Shown: positions 19,901-26,746, counted from the first letter of the stretch. The stretch is DNA of 64,000 nt from Candidatus Gastranaerophilales bacterium (GCA_944324845.1 CALUXX010000007.1:1-64000), one strand, 5' to 3'. Notes: generated by a model not told the origin, from the sequence alone. Translations and numbers: made by a program.

Positions 19901-22354
19901 ATTTCTGGTGAAGATTCAAAATCATTCTTTGAGGTTGTAAAAGATACTGATATAACAGTTAAAGATGTTACAATCAAAGATGCTCACTCAAATAATGGCG
20001 GTTCTGTTGTTGTAGCAAATAATGGAAGTGCAAATGTTATTTTGAATAATACAAATATTACTTCTAGTTCGTCAAATGGTAATGGTGGTGTTATTAATAA
20101 TGTAAACTCTGAAAGCTTTACTATTAATAATTCAAAAATTACAAACAACGTATCCAATTCTTTAGGTGGCGCGATTTATACCGCTACAAATATGACAATT
20201 ATAGATACTGATTTTTCAGGAAACTCTGATAAAAATGGTAAAAATGATATATATGTCGCCGGTGCAAATACTCAAGTTAATATATATTCTTCAAACAAAG
20301 ATGTAACACTTGCAAGTGGTCTTGCCGGTGATGGAAATATAAACAAACTTGGCAATAATGCCTTAAATCTTTCAGGTAAAAATGATAATTTTGGTGGTAA
20401 TTTGAATGTTTTAGAAGGCAATATGAATTATAACCAATCTTCTATAACTGATACATATATTTCAGGTAATACAAATATTGGCAGCAAGAATGTTGTAACT
20501 ATTACCAATAATTATAGTGATATTAGTGTTGGAACCTTTAGTGGGGATGGTACATTAAATAAAGATGGTTCAAACGGTATAAAATTGACAGGTGACAACT
20601 CTAAGTTTAATGGTACTGTTAACATAAATAATGGAAGTGTAATATTCAATGCAGATAATACGAAGTATTTTGCAGGTACAACAAATATCAATCAAAGCGG
20701 AACTTTAGCCGTTGGTGGAAATAATAATGCTATAGTTTCAAATATCAATGGAAATGGTAGTTTGAATAAAACAGGTGCTGGAGCAATAATATTCCAAGGC
20801 GCAAATGGCTTTAACGGTAATATGAATATTGAAGAAGGTGTTTTTGCAATGGCATCAGGTTCATCAATTGGTAATATTGCAAATGCGCAATTCGCAGCAG
20901 GAACAGGAATAAATCTTCAAAATACTTCAGTTGTAGATTTAGGTAATAACCAATATACAACAAATCCAAGTCCTGCAAGTCTTGAAAATATTTATTTCGA
21001 TAAATTAACTTTGCTTGGTGATGTTAATTTAGATATTGATATTGATTTGAAAAATGAACTTGCAGATAAAATTGGTGCAGGAACTGTATATGGAAACGGT
21101 AGTTTAATACTGGATAAAGATAGTTTGAATGTTGTAAGTGATTCAATACTAAACAACACATCAGTTCAGGTAGCATATGGAGATTTAGCAAATTACGTTG
21201 CACTGGATCAGGGTGTTACAACGGTAATGGGACCTATCCAAAAATACAATGTATCTTATAATAGTGGAAGTTTATTCTTTACAAGATCAGGTGGTTCAAC
21301 TCCAGATATCGGTTCTGTGAACCCGGCTGTTATGGCATCTCCTGTAGCAACACAGTTAGGAGGTTATTTAACACAATTACAAACATTAAATGCAGGATTT
21401 TATCATATGGATAGATATACGAAATATCCTTATATGCTAAGATTATCTGCAGAAAATACAAATCGTAATGCAATAAATGAAATCCCATCATATAGAAGAA
21501 GTAATCTTCCTGAAACCTCAAATGCTATGTGGGTTCAACCATATACAACATTTGAACAGGTTAATTTAAGAGGTGGAATTGGAGTTTCAAACGTTGCATA
21601 TGGAGCAATGTATGGAGGCGATTCTGATCTTGTCGATTTAGGTCACGGCTTTAAGGGTGTAATCTCTACTTTTGTTGGTTATAACGGTTCGCATATGTCA
21701 TTCAATGGTGTAAGTATGAACCAACAAGGTGGTGCATTGGGCTTAACAGGAACATTGTATAAAGGAAACTTCTTTACAGGTTTGACTTTATCAGCAGGAG
21801 CAAGTGCGGGGGATGCTTATACACAATATGGTACTGATCATTTTGCAATGTTAAATGCGGGTGTTGCTTCAAAAACAGGTTATAATCTTGAATTAAAAGA
21901 CGGTAAGTTGATTATTCAACCTTCATTATTCTTAGGTTATACATTTACAAATACATTTGATTATACAAATGCTGCAGGAGTAAGGATTGATTCTGATCCG
22001 TTGCATGCAATAACAATATCTCCGGGAGTTAAAGTTATTGCTAATTTGAAAAATGGATGGCAGCCTTATGCTGGTGTCAATATGGTATGGAGCATTATGG
22101 ATAAAACAAATGTAATGGCTCAAGATGTCAGATTACCTCAACTATCAGTAAAACCATATGTAGAATATGGAGTTGGTGTTCAAAAATCATGGGGTCAAAG
22201 ATTTACTGCATTCTTCCAAACAATGATAAGAAATGTAGGTAGAACTGGTATTGTCTTAACTGCTGGTTTCAGATGGACACTGGGCAAAGAGCCAAAACAT
22301 AATGATAAGAGCGTAAATAACCAAACTCAAAAGAAAGTTATAAAATCTTTATAG
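7946..22354 (+). CDS. Giant autotransporter adhesin (type V secretion), about 4,800 residues
   Basis: The product of about 4,802 residues has a long basic Sec signal peptide (MRKFLFQNKKGILKFAITCA, cleavage probably near ASNSTLA). A huge Asn/Ser/Gly-rich passenger follows, then a C-terminal autotransporter beta-barrel (about 4,525-4,780, beginning MWVQPYTTFEQ). The passenger contains about twenty autotransporter-associated beta-strand repeats of the type GSGxLNKxGxGxLxLxGxNSxFxGxxxIxxG. It also has pectin-lyase-like GGAIYN/N-S-x-F-x-x-N coils, predicting a very long right-handed beta-helix. Five copies of a much larger module are recognisable (RGFS-like hinges at about 10319, 12425, 14712, 16777 and 19787). 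Only one cysteine is present outside the signal peptide. A 22-residue hydrophilic tail follows the last barrel strand (FRWTLG), which is unusual. The likely role is adhesion or aggregation. The start at 7946 is set by the signal peptide and the promoter. Confidence 0.93.
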   Translation: MRKFLFQNKKGILKFAITCAMVVSSVAFASNSTLAEEITINNGDETPAANSIRNTTYYETGNILNVQPQSTITVYGNLYEGTISGITDLIINGNGSLIDSQSTNDNLNYGYQLSNGSSIKINDLSLKNFGKDNNSSFSSENLYGAAIYVMDENSSAQMNNVSVTGSSLSGNATIAVTKNLYGGAIANNGRLEMTGGSISDNIITATSGILAASGVAHGGAIYNTGDMYISGTTVSNNSATAQTTWASKNTSALGGGIFNNGNLTLTDTTFSNNSVGITGEGGATALGGGIYTTKDITLLGGNSFNNNTDGIGANDIYFESGNLLVNGSGSDSVNTISSGLASSGNSHIILTDGGKLVLEGNNTRFTNGSATVGADSILTYSGSLSESILAGTTTVNGDNGAVELVVADGNFYNLNSGKVVTSDGVNGQFIKSGKGQLNLINGDYSSFSGDVIVNGGILYFEDAKSSYINAKSNYISQGSKLIYSSANNAILSTLIGAGTLDKNGEGDLTVTGDNSGFSGVVNMAINGGDLIFDNTNGDIFFAHNATVNLNNNKLIYNSVSSENLTDANFANISLLNNAIFEYTANSGITSVDNSFYTSDGSGSLVFNGKSNSDFILNDNLDKLKQVSFNDVRIYFADGLYNLTNNLNLNNSIIDVMNQSIQKYTFSNLTAENSSINIDVNLGSNLGSDLLSFTGGSGVLNITSLGIIDDDGSSSEKTVQVIQNNGSSNISILQEGLDPTIAGWSTNVYEYIINATKSDFAKPFYDSLVFKPNQAASPDSLKSMNNYKVVPTRGFSLVEDSAAYHIARDLGQTEYGIFNVNGVGKEESIISGYRVSYKDNGDGTFTYYPETITQDRGSFFELTDTKGAIELNISDITIQDADRTNQSIKGGSIIYSNIANAVVNVDNAAFNNSHSVGNGGAFDIENAQSIEIKNSDFSGNTSNSLGGAIYSAIYLNITNANFSNNTDKDGKNDITLANGANVLYTVEKGKTSGLLSGIKATDNTSSFTKSGAGVLNISGQNSLFRGNVNLIEGNIIFNTVDRNDSFFGYSDGSKFTIADGTSLTINNDSGAVLSGGHFAGSGDLNINTSFSLHGNNADYTGVAVIDGHSVEYTPENSGDTILGGEVQFLNGAKLWTPNNSSKDYVGGNFVSNDTASRFHKSDNGNFKVIGDNSGFKGEVWLNGGTTTFEKNANSAFFGGEVSINSTLNYKTTLSETLNNVITGSGTLNKTGSESLTLNNSNFWGSANIEEGILNVTSQNAKASNLDFVANISSGATLNYIAGANSSITLGGADNKLNFLNGAQNATASISASNVVLDAIANASGNNIIINDANVVFNQQNYAGNYTFNNSVIDLIVDREIKEYNFDNLVSSGSELKLDVSLGDPTASDKLIVNGGSGVLKITELAILDDDGMGGDKFVQVIQNNNGSTLSLVDESAGSAISPSLAAWSTNVYEYEINAAKSNEQNNYYDGLIFEALAAATPNSLRIMNHEREGLRGFSVVTDDVYNIGQDLDETLAGNFSVNGKDKNTSIISGVRASGYNSSSKRGSFFEVINDTDLTIRNLTIQDALRQTQTRKDGSVVYLNNNFAGVEIVNSVLKNNEAVGKGGVISAITGELLIQDSEFTGNKAGSLGGAIYTETEISIENSNFHDNADSTGANDIYVANSGIVNFDGEGTTTISSGIAGSGVVNKNDDGKLTVSGNNSDYTGRFNVNDGEFDFNADSADDSYISGVTNIESGASVNINSSNGTDLNIEDGTFIGSGALNVSTTEDSSVILNGDNSGFTGNVNIDNGNLVVNFDSSDDKYFSAKTNISSGSNLIFDVTDGLIQQFVSSDNASIAGDGQFVKDGNGTLQISGEWNYFDGDIAVEDGVLELVKGNDDLFAFGSSVIISDDAIFRVNNQSDTPLKLYSSLEGGEDSTFEIAGNKDSVVDISDAINSQFKGETLISNGILAFTKRDYNSFVGGDVNIKGSNSKLVYTTDYVNGEIISKLNGDGTLDKQGTCELSANMGDFSGLVNVKSGTFVANASKQLEDADGSFGFSANVYQDAVLEFNANSVDDVYNIDSNSGLKFNSENSNATINFVTGNYNISSDLANAIGNNTGFQNAVVNVIGDSDVNLAGSYVLNGDSTLNLANGSITTTTISSLTSNGTNYINLDFDFGNGSSNLGSFDILNVNGGNAQLTLTDDSINVLNMDTDRGFLVSNDYKVLNGATFANGYTNELTSNLYVYTVSANAGSDIISVVATGYVGNTLYTLNHQTDGNRTFHLAGAITDYYIGQALEQTLSGTLNIAGRTPDKADTIIGQVDASTSDGLSMFEVVNDDTELNIQDVTIKNAQSEKGGSVIYQNNATSSVNILNSTIQNNSTTTYGGALSILDGNLTLEDVLLSSNSAENGGALYANGGTVELSDVVFAYNNATNNGGALYNASGSENLVLSNVAFNNNTAQEGSAIYNLGTAKLTDVTFSGNSDEYIYNGTQGNLTITSAIGDYVLTNGSSTSKITNKGVLNLTAFENNQFTAADKISGGTINTSGNVILNNLISSSIINVVKGDLALNGGTEDYALNAVTLNILEGNSATLGDKNIEEGKINVEGNFNIANTSDISITSDLAGSGVINKTGSGMTSLEGHINDTFDGKINITDGMLTFEKTTTNTFFDQDAKIDVNGANSTFNYLSSDVVSDFNSSFANITLTDGGKVLITGAGRDYSSYTINNGWLNSTGAVSNSLIFNDASYVLNTLFTRGDGIKDNVSFNSSFVELGTGIVGSEITDGHAHDAGALEYNLNGSNYIITDSILDLSNQTAGDNYNFDSLNFIGQSNGLALDVNLDLETGSGILPYADTITANSGSGIVEITKLFVTDDNGKFITDGDGNQSKGVIRVFKGNNNLQVADSDGVQILSWATNVYKYGVKSASSGEADGHAQDSIEIVPNGASSTDTLRDMNIYDPNKDNTGGNRGFSFIAKDGLQENNNYNIYRDLDTTSAGTFTVQGTLVGEEKSLLSGILEDFELLESENSGNLVKIDDNTWSYNGDEFDAQWITIESMPDGDTKYTIDVRAFTPEKQTNGSMFEVENATDFEMFNVSVQDAIRYEGDSITDGSVFYANNSEANISLNNVDFINNEVQAGNGGAIANYGSKKFAINQSQMQNNKATGNGGVIYNTAVGMSITNAVVDGNSAGKLGGSIYTSADMIIADSNFGVNTLNTHNNGEQNDIYIANNANVEFVTSEGKTSSINSGLAGETGTVFNKTGSGTLNLSGSNEDFAGNFVISSGNVIYNADDKNDTFVEGAVKVNSNSVLTMNISDTAGMKGQIIQNISSSEDGNGSLIKNGAGILYLKGSNSKFAGSTTINQGSIIYNAINDSDRYLGGSTNLAGEKTQLVFIIDENIENQIVSRVIGVESSTIYKQGLGDLTISSDNSKFEGTVELEEGKLTYLADNVSDKYVKGNTSISDGATIEAKVLLQDNEGNEIIGQTIGNLIGGQDTNFVKTGEGTIQLVGNNNFAGTTTIEQGILAYTAGEGNFVSGNTDIKENGTLEYTVLTGNDNLTSISGSGILSKLGSGNLNLAGDNSLFKGSVQIGEGRLSYETSSGNKFINANSYEIAENAELYINNTSSENVEVSNLAGYVDKNNQPKGSGKVIKEGNGTVLLAGDNSNFEGTLDINSGSVNFTKDNTTSYIAGNTEIAQNAILNYNTNIADEIINVSGSGILNKGGEALLVFDTGNNSVEKSFVANANEGTLNVIGSSTTDFELNLVANNSATINYEAAVGSNHTIGSTSSVKFGESASDAKINFNGENYVLASDITNYSGNKISFADANIKLTNSNYNGSYIITDSVIDLINDKSETNTFANLVTTGSKIKIDADLTLPNPTADRLVSNGGVGGALELALNEINLNDKKTDNGLGEQYKLNILGGNLTLDNDDTLEYWATSAYQYKVDIAKGGQDIILTAIKASNENSLKAMNNLSGNRGFQFHTDDDNPYIIGSNLGVTEAGSFVVTGTGSTVISGEDSKSFFEVVKDTDITVKDVTIKDAHSNNGGSVVVANNGSANVILNNTNITSSSSNGNGGVINNVNSESFTINNSKITNNVSNSLGGAIYTATNMTIIDTDFSGNSDKNGKNDIYVAGANTQVNIYSSNKDVTLASGLAGDGNINKLGNNALNLSGKNDNFGGNLNVLEGNMNYNQSSITDTYISGNTNIGSKNVVTITNNYSDISVGTFSGDGTLNKDGSNGIKLTGDNSKFNGTVNINNGSVIFNADNTKYFAGTTNINQSGTLAVGGNNNAIVSNINGNGSLNKTGAGAIIFQGANGFNGNMNIEEGVFAMASGSSIGNIANAQFAAGTGINLQNTSVVDLGNNQYTTNPSPASLENIYFDKLTLLGDVNLDIDIDLKNELADKIGAGTVYGNGSLILDKDSLNVVSDSILNNTSVQVAYGDLANYVALDQGVTTVMGPIQKYNVSYNSGSLFFTRSGGSTPDIGSVNPAVMASPVATQLGGYLTQLQTLNAGFYHMDRYTKYPYMLRLSAENTNRNAINEIPSYRRSNLPETSNAMWVQPYTTFEQVNLRGGIGVSNVAYGAMYGGDSDLVDLGHGFKGVISTFVGYNGSHMSFNGVSMNQQGGALGLTGTLYKGNFFTGLTLSAGASAGDAYTQYGTDHFAMLNAGVASKTGYNLELKDGKLIIQPSLFLGYTFTNTFDYTNAAGVRIDSDPLHAITISPGVKVIANLKNGWQPYAGVNMVWSIMDKTNVMAQDVRLPQLSVKPYVEYGVGVQKSWGQRFTAFFQTMIRNVGRTGIVLTAGFRWTLGKEPKHNDKSVNNQTQKKVIKSL

Positions 22355-22434
22355 TTAGGTTTTGTATGTTAATAAATGTTAATTTGGTGTAAAATTTCAG
22401 TAAATTATATACTAAATAAATATTTATTATATAT

Positions 22435-24063
22435 ATGGCTGGCACAACATTTTCATTTTATAACGATGATAATTCAAAAATAAACCGGGTAAATATAAAA
22501 GCAAATACAAATTGGACAACTGTTGCCAAAAGTGTTAATAATACTTACCTTAATTCTGTATGGAAACTTGTAGATAATGGTGATGGTGTAATTCAACAGA
22601 ATGAAGCTGATTTAATGTGTAAAATGTTTACGATAGCTGATAAATCAGTAAAAGAAACCTCAAATGATAAGGTAATAGATAATAATGAACTTTCAAATTT
22701 ACTGAAAAAAATAAATAATGGTTCTTTAAAAAAAGAGCTAGATACTCGGGTACAGGGAAGCATAGAAGTAAAGAATGCTGAATATAAAAACTTTTCATAT
22801 ATTGATAATGTAAAAAATAAGAATAATTCAATAAACAATAGGTATATTCCAAAGTCAATGGAAAAGACCGAACCCAAAGTGATAAATGTAGATTACACAG
22901 AGTTAAATAAGTTAACGACTGGAGAATATTATATTAGTGAATATAATAGAGAGCAAAATGAAGATGGAACATATACCGAAACTCCACAAATTTATAAAAA
23001 ACAAAAATCAGGACAAGGAAAGACTACAAGTTGGTCAGAAGGCCTTGATAGACAAATTGAATCAATAAGTCTTGCAGCAATTGATCCGGCGACACGACAA
23101 GGAAGTAGATTGAGTGTCGTAAAAAATGAATTAAAGACAATAGGCAAAGAATTGGGCTTTGAAGTAAATGAAATATATATGGAGGAAGGTCCTTGGATAG
23201 AGGATTATGGAATAAGGCGAGCGGACGGTAAGGTTTTAGTACCATCTAAAGACGTTACAGACCGTATTAAAAGTAATAAAAAGAACTTGGGAAACGTAAT
23301 TGAAGATAGAAAAGATATTTCAAAATCTTATCAAGGAAAGGCTGCCAATTATGCTTCTGAATTTGAAAATTCAGTTCAAAGAAAGGACATTGTACACTCA
23401 AAATCATACCTTGAGGGTGGAAATGTTTTAAATACCTGTTTGCCAGATGGTACTCCAGCGGCAGTAATTGGGAGTGAATCAATAGCATATACATTAGAAG
23501 CAATGGATTTAGAACGTAATGACGAAAATATTGAGATTGCGAAAAATCAAATAGCTCAAGACTTAGGTCTAAAACCTGAGAATATAACATTTATACCTCA
23601 ATATGACTTTCATATAGATATGCTTTATCGCCCATTGCATAATGGAGAAATGGCAGTTCCGGACTATGATGCTGGGATCAAAATACTTAAAGAAACTAAT
23701 ATAAAAGGAATGGATCCTCGTTCAAAACAAAGACTTCTATCTAATTTGGAATACTTGAAGAATAAATCAGCGCAAATTCGTCAAGAAGCTGAGCAAAAAT
23801 TAACACAAAGCGGTTACAAATTGGTAAAAATTCCTTGTTTTAATGAAAGAGCAGATTCTAAGATTAATTTTATGAATGGAATTGGCGGAACAACAAAAGA
23901 TGGAAAGACATTTTATATAACGAATAATTCGACTTATCCTGAATTGAATGATATAGTTGTAAAATACTTCAATAATGCGGGCGTTGATAAAGTATATTTT
24001 GTATCAACGGACAATTTCTTATATGCATTTGGAGGAATAGATTGTCTAACACAAGAAATATAA
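22435..24063 (+). CDS. Pentein-fold deiminase-like protein with N-terminal EF-hand-like pair
   Basis: The 542-residue C-terminal part looks like the pentein (guanidino-group-modifying) superfamily that includes agmatine and peptidyl-arginine deiminases. Visible elements are WIEDYGIR (Asp257), LEGGN (Glu327), FHIDM (His393, Asp395) and GGIDCLTQ at the very C-terminus (Cys537, compare the agmatine deiminase motif GGIHCITQ). All four catalytic-type residues are therefore present. Residues 46-57 (VDNGDGVIQQNE) and 76-86 (SNDKVIDNNEL) resemble a degenerate EF-hand pair, which suggests calcium dependence. No signal peptide is visible. There is no Shine-Dalgarno; an in-frame stop at 22417 fixes the ATG at 22435. 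The substrate cannot be deduced. It directly follows the autotransporter with an 80-bp gap. Confidence 0.7.
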   Translation: MAGTTFSFYNDDNSKINRVNIKANTNWTTVAKSVNNTYLNSVWKLVDNGDGVIQQNEADLMCKMFTIADKSVKETSNDKVIDNNELSNLLKKINNGSLKKELDTRVQGSIEVKNAEYKNFSYIDNVKNKNNSINNRYIPKSMEKTEPKVINVDYTELNKLTTGEYYISEYNREQNEDGTYTETPQIYKKQKSGQGKTTSWSEGLDRQIESISLAAIDPATRQGSRLSVVKNELKTIGKELGFEVNEIYMEEGPWIEDYGIRRADGKVLVPSKDVTDRIKSNKKNLGNVIEDRKDISKSYQGKAANYASEFENSVQRKDIVHSKSYLEGGNVLNTCLPDGTPAAVIGSESIAYTLEAMDLERNDENIEIAKNQIAQDLGLKPENITFIPQYDFHIDMLYRPLHNGEMAVPDYDAGIKILKETNIKGMDPRSKQRLLSNLEYLKNKSAQIRQEAEQKLTQSGYKLVKIPCFNERADSKINFMNGIGGTTKDGKTFYITNNSTYPELNDIVVKYFNNAGVDKVYFVSTDNFLYAFGGIDCLTQEI

Positions 24064-24154
24064 ATTAAGAAAATTTATGTAAAAATAAGATTTATGTGAT
24101 AAGGTAAATTATATAAAAATTTATTTGTTAGGAAGGTAAAAATGAGGGTTGAAA

Positions 24155-24697
24155 ATGAGTAAAAAAATATTGGTAATTTCATCTTCACCAAGAAAAGGTG
24201 GAAATTCAGATATCTTATGTGATGAATTTATAAAAGGTGCTAAAAGTTCAGGACATCAGGTTGAAAAGATTTCATTAAGAGAAAAGAAAATTAACTACTG
24301 TACAGGTTGCGGATATTGTGCAGATAATGATTATATGGGATGTTCGCAAAAAGATGATATGGCAGAAATTTTAGATAAAATTCAAAATTCAGACACAATA
24401 GTTTTTGCGACTCCAATATATTTCTACGCAATATCTGGGCAAATGAAAACTTTTATTGATAGAATTTGTGCAAGATATACTCACATTGTTAATAAAGAAT
24501 TTTATTATATTATGACAGCAGCGGATACCGCAAGTAGTACAGTTCAATATGCTTTAGGTGAATTTAGAGGTTTAATGGATTGCTTAAGCAACCCTGTAGA
24601 AAAAGGGTATTTATTTGCCGGCGGAGTATGGAAAAAAGGTGAAGTAAATAATACTGAAAGTTTACAAAAAGCATTTGATGCCGGTAAAAATATATAA
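24155..24697 (+). CDS. Flavodoxin-fold iron-sulfur flavoprotein-like oxidoreductase
   Basis: The 180-residue protein belongs to the NADPH-dependent FMN reductase/flavodoxin superfamily. It opens with the FMN phosphate-binding loop SSSPRKGGNSD and has the second FMN loop FATPIYFYAISGQMKTFIDR. Between them lies a compact cysteine cluster, CTGCGYCADNDYMGC (CX2CX2CX7C), as in iron-sulfur flavoproteins that bind a 4Fe-4S cluster. It is probably a cytosolic electron-transfer or reductase enzyme; its partner is unknown. The ATG at 24155 with GAGGG upstream is preferred over the TTG two codons earlier. It is followed 11 bp later by the small exported protein, so the two may be cotranscribed. Confidence 0.8.
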   Translation: MSKKILVISSSPRKGGNSDILCDEFIKGAKSSGHQVEKISLREKKINYCTGCGYCADNDYMGCSQKDDMAEILDKIQNSDTIVFATPIYFYAISGQMKTFIDRICARYTHIVNKEFYYIMTAADTASSTVQYALGEFRGLMDCLSNPVEKGYLFAGGVWKKGEVNNTESLQKAFDAGKNI

Positions 24698-24708
24698 AGG
24701 ATTGTAGA

Positions 24709-25026
24709 ATGAAAAAGTTTTTGTTTTTAATCTTAGCGTTGATTTTAACCTCTACCAACTCTGTATTTGCAAGTCGAGTTTCTTCAAATTGCACATATAA
24801 AGGGGTTCCTCTTTATGGAAGGGTAAAAATCGTTGATAGCTTTGAAGATTTCAGGGTTAAACGAGTTAGTGCATTTGAAGATTTAAGGGTTAAAGAAGTT
24901 ACATCATTTCCAAATAGTTGTGGCAGATGGCAATATGTTGAGTCTTTTCCTGACTTTAGAGTAAGGTTTGTAGATTCATTTGAAGATTTTAGTATAAGAT
25001 CTGTTAATTCATTTGAAGGTCTGTAA
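24709..25026 (+). CDS. Small exported protein with SFEDFRVK-type repeats
   Basis: The 105-residue product has a clear Sec signal peptide (MKKFLFLILALILTSTNSVFA). The mature region of about 84 residues is built from a repeat of roughly ten residues, V-x-S-F-x-D-[FL]-x-V-[KR], seen five or six times (VDSFEDFRVK, VSAFEDLRVK, VESFPDFRVR, VDSFEDFSIR, VNSFEGL). It has two cysteines. This wording recalls the small exported proteins of the 7(1) 'septoil knot'/DUF6150 type, but I cannot confirm that. A GGATTG Shine-Dalgarno is present, and a strong terminator follows 25 bp after the stop. Confidence 0.75.
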   Translation: MKKFLFLILALILTSTNSVFASRVSSNCTYKGVPLYGRVKIVDSFEDFRVKRVSAFEDLRVKEVTSFPNSCGRWQYVESFPDFRVRFVDSFEDFSIRSVNSFEGL

Positions 25027-25050
25027 AATAATTTCTTTATATTCTAACGA

Positions 25051-25080
25051 AAAAAGGTGGATTTTAAATCCACCTTTTTA
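25051..25080. terminator. Bidirectional intrinsic terminator
   Basis: AAAAAGGTGGATTT and AAATCCACCTTTTT form a near-perfect 14-bp stem between the converging 24709 gene and lysS; T runs on both strands allow use in both directions. Confidence 0.9.
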
Positions 25081-25097
25081 GTATATTTAGAGTTTAA

Positions 25098-26606
25098 TTA
25101 ATCTCTTTTTTTCAAAGTTGGGAAAGCTATAACATCACGAATAGATGGTGAATTAGTTAATAACATAATTAATCTGTCAATACCTAATCCCAAACCACCC
25201 ATAGGAGGTACACCGTGTTCTAAAGCACAGATATAATCTTCATCGATAGGCATAGCTTCTTCATCTCCGGCAGCTTTTGCAGCCATTTGAGCTTCAAATC
25301 TGGCTCTTTGATCGATAGGATCTGTTAATTCAGAGAATGCGTTGCTAATTTCCCAGCCATTAACACGAGTTTCGAAACGTTCGGTTAATCTTGGGTTATC
25401 TCTATGAACTTTTGCAAGTGGAGATATATCTCTTGGGTAATCGTAAATATGAATTGGTTGAATTAGTGAACCTTCAATTTTTTCTTCAAATACACGTTCA
25501 ACTACTTGTCCCCATTTATCGCAATCATCGGCATCAACATTGATTGAATGAGCTTTTTCTTTTGCTTCTTCAACAGTTTCAATTTTGTCGAAGTCGATAC
25601 CTGTAGCTTCTTCGATTGCGCCTAACATAGTTTTTCTATCCCAAGGTGGAGTTAGGTCAATTTCGTTTTCTCCGTATTGAATTTTTGTTGTGCCAAGAAC
25701 TTCTTGAGCTACATAAGCAACTAAGTTTTCTGTCAATGTCATCATATCATTGTAATCAACGTATGCTTGATATAATTCCATCATAGTAAATTCAGGATTG
25801 TGACGAGTGTCTATACCTTCGTTTCTGAAACTTCTGTTAATTTCAAAAATCTTTTCGCTAACTCCGCCAACCATCAATCTTTTTAGGTAAAGTTCCGGAG
25901 CAATTCTTAAGTACATATCCATATCAAGTGTATTGTGGTGAGTAATAAATGGTCTTGCATTAGCACCACCTGCTTGCGGATGTAACATTGGAGTTTCAAC
26001 TTCCATAAATCCTAAGTTAATTAAATATTCTCTAACTTTTTGGATGATAAGACTTCTTTTTTGGAAAGTCTTTTTAACATCGTCGTTAACAATCATATCA
26101 ACATATCTTTGACGATATTTAGTTTCAACGTCAGTTAATCCGTGAAATTTTTCAGGTAATGGAAGTAATGATTTAGATAAAATCTTTAAAGATTTAGATT
26201 TTATAGTTAATTCACCACGCGGAGTTCTTCTAACAGAACCGTAAAAACCAACTATATCACCGATATCAACTGTTTTAAGGGTTTTAATATCTTCTTCTGA
26301 TAAGTTTTCCTTGTGAGAAAAAATTTGAATTTTACCAGACGCATCAACAAGGTCAATAAACATACCGGTATTTCTGTTAGCCATAACTCTGCCTGCTACG
26401 TGGTAATAATCTTCAGTTTCTTCTCCAATAGGTAAATCTTTATATTTGTCTTGTAATTCTTGAGCCATTATATCTTTTTCATACCCGTATGGATAAGGGT
26501 TTAAACCTCTTTCTCTCAAGTTGTTCATTTTTTGAATTCTAACTTGACGAATTTGATTTTGAGAAGAGTTTGATTCACTCGTTTTTTCGATTTGTTTTTG
26601 AGTCAT
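25098..26606 (-). CDS. lysS: Lysyl-tRNA synthetase (class II)
   Basis: LysS charges tRNA-Lys with lysine. The 502-residue length is usual. The anticodon-binding OB-fold is at about 60-160 (GRVMANRNTGMFIDLVD). Class II motifs follow: motif 1 around RQRYVDMIVND, motif 2 FRNEGIDTRHNPEF, and motif 3 GLGLGIDRLIMLL. A short Ser/Gln-rich N-terminal extension precedes the core. A good Shine-Dalgarno (AAGGAG) precedes the ATG. The gene is divergent from tuf with 206 bp between starts. Confidence 0.98.
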   Translation of the reverse strand: MTQKQIEKTSESNSSQNQIRQVRIQKMNNLRERGLNPYPYGYEKDIMAQELQDKYKDLPIGEETEDYYHVAGRVMANRNTGMFIDLVDASGKIQIFSHKENLSEEDIKTLKTVDIGDIVGFYGSVRRTPRGELTIKSKSLKILSKSLLPLPEKFHGLTDVETKYRQRYVDMIVNDDVKKTFQKRSLIIQKVREYLINLGFMEVETPMLHPQAGGANARPFITHHNTLDMDMYLRIAPELYLKRLMVGGVSEKIFEINRSFRNEGIDTRHNPEFTMMELYQAYVDYNDMMTLTENLVAYVAQEVLGTTKIQYGENEIDLTPPWDRKTMLGAIEEATGIDFDKIETVEEAKEKAHSINVDADDCDKWGQVVERVFEEKIEGSLIQPIHIYDYPRDISPLAKVHRDNPRLTERFETRVNGWEISNAFSELTDPIDQRARFEAQMAAKAAGDEEAMPIDEDYICALEHGVPPMGGLGLGIDRLIMLLTNSPSIRDVIAFPTLKKRD

Positions 26607-26718
26607 TATTCACTCCTTCTATTTTGTACAACTCTATAGAAAAATTGTAACATAAAAATTTTAACTTAAAATAACACAAATAAAAAAGCGCTTAGAATTT
26701 AAGAAAATTCAAATATTC

Positions 26719-26746
26719 TTGACAAAATTTTATGAGCGGATAGAAT
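26719..26746 (+). promoter_or_regulatory. Promoter of tuf
   Basis: A consensus TTGACA (26719-26724), a 16-bp spacer and TAGAAT (26741-26746) lie 66 bp upstream of the EF-Tu start. This is the best -35/-10 pair in the window, fitting a highly expressed gene. Confidence 0.75.

Noticed and set aside
9373-21521. Several open frames of 60-95 codons on the strand opposite the autotransporter gene
   Set aside because: They are shadows of the repetitive Asn/Ser/Gly coding sequence, have no ribosome sites and no family resemblance.
22593-23590. Three open frames of 73-107 codons opposite the pentein gene
   Set aside because: No ribosome sites, biased composition mirroring the coding strand, and the plus-strand gene has a complete catalytic motif set.
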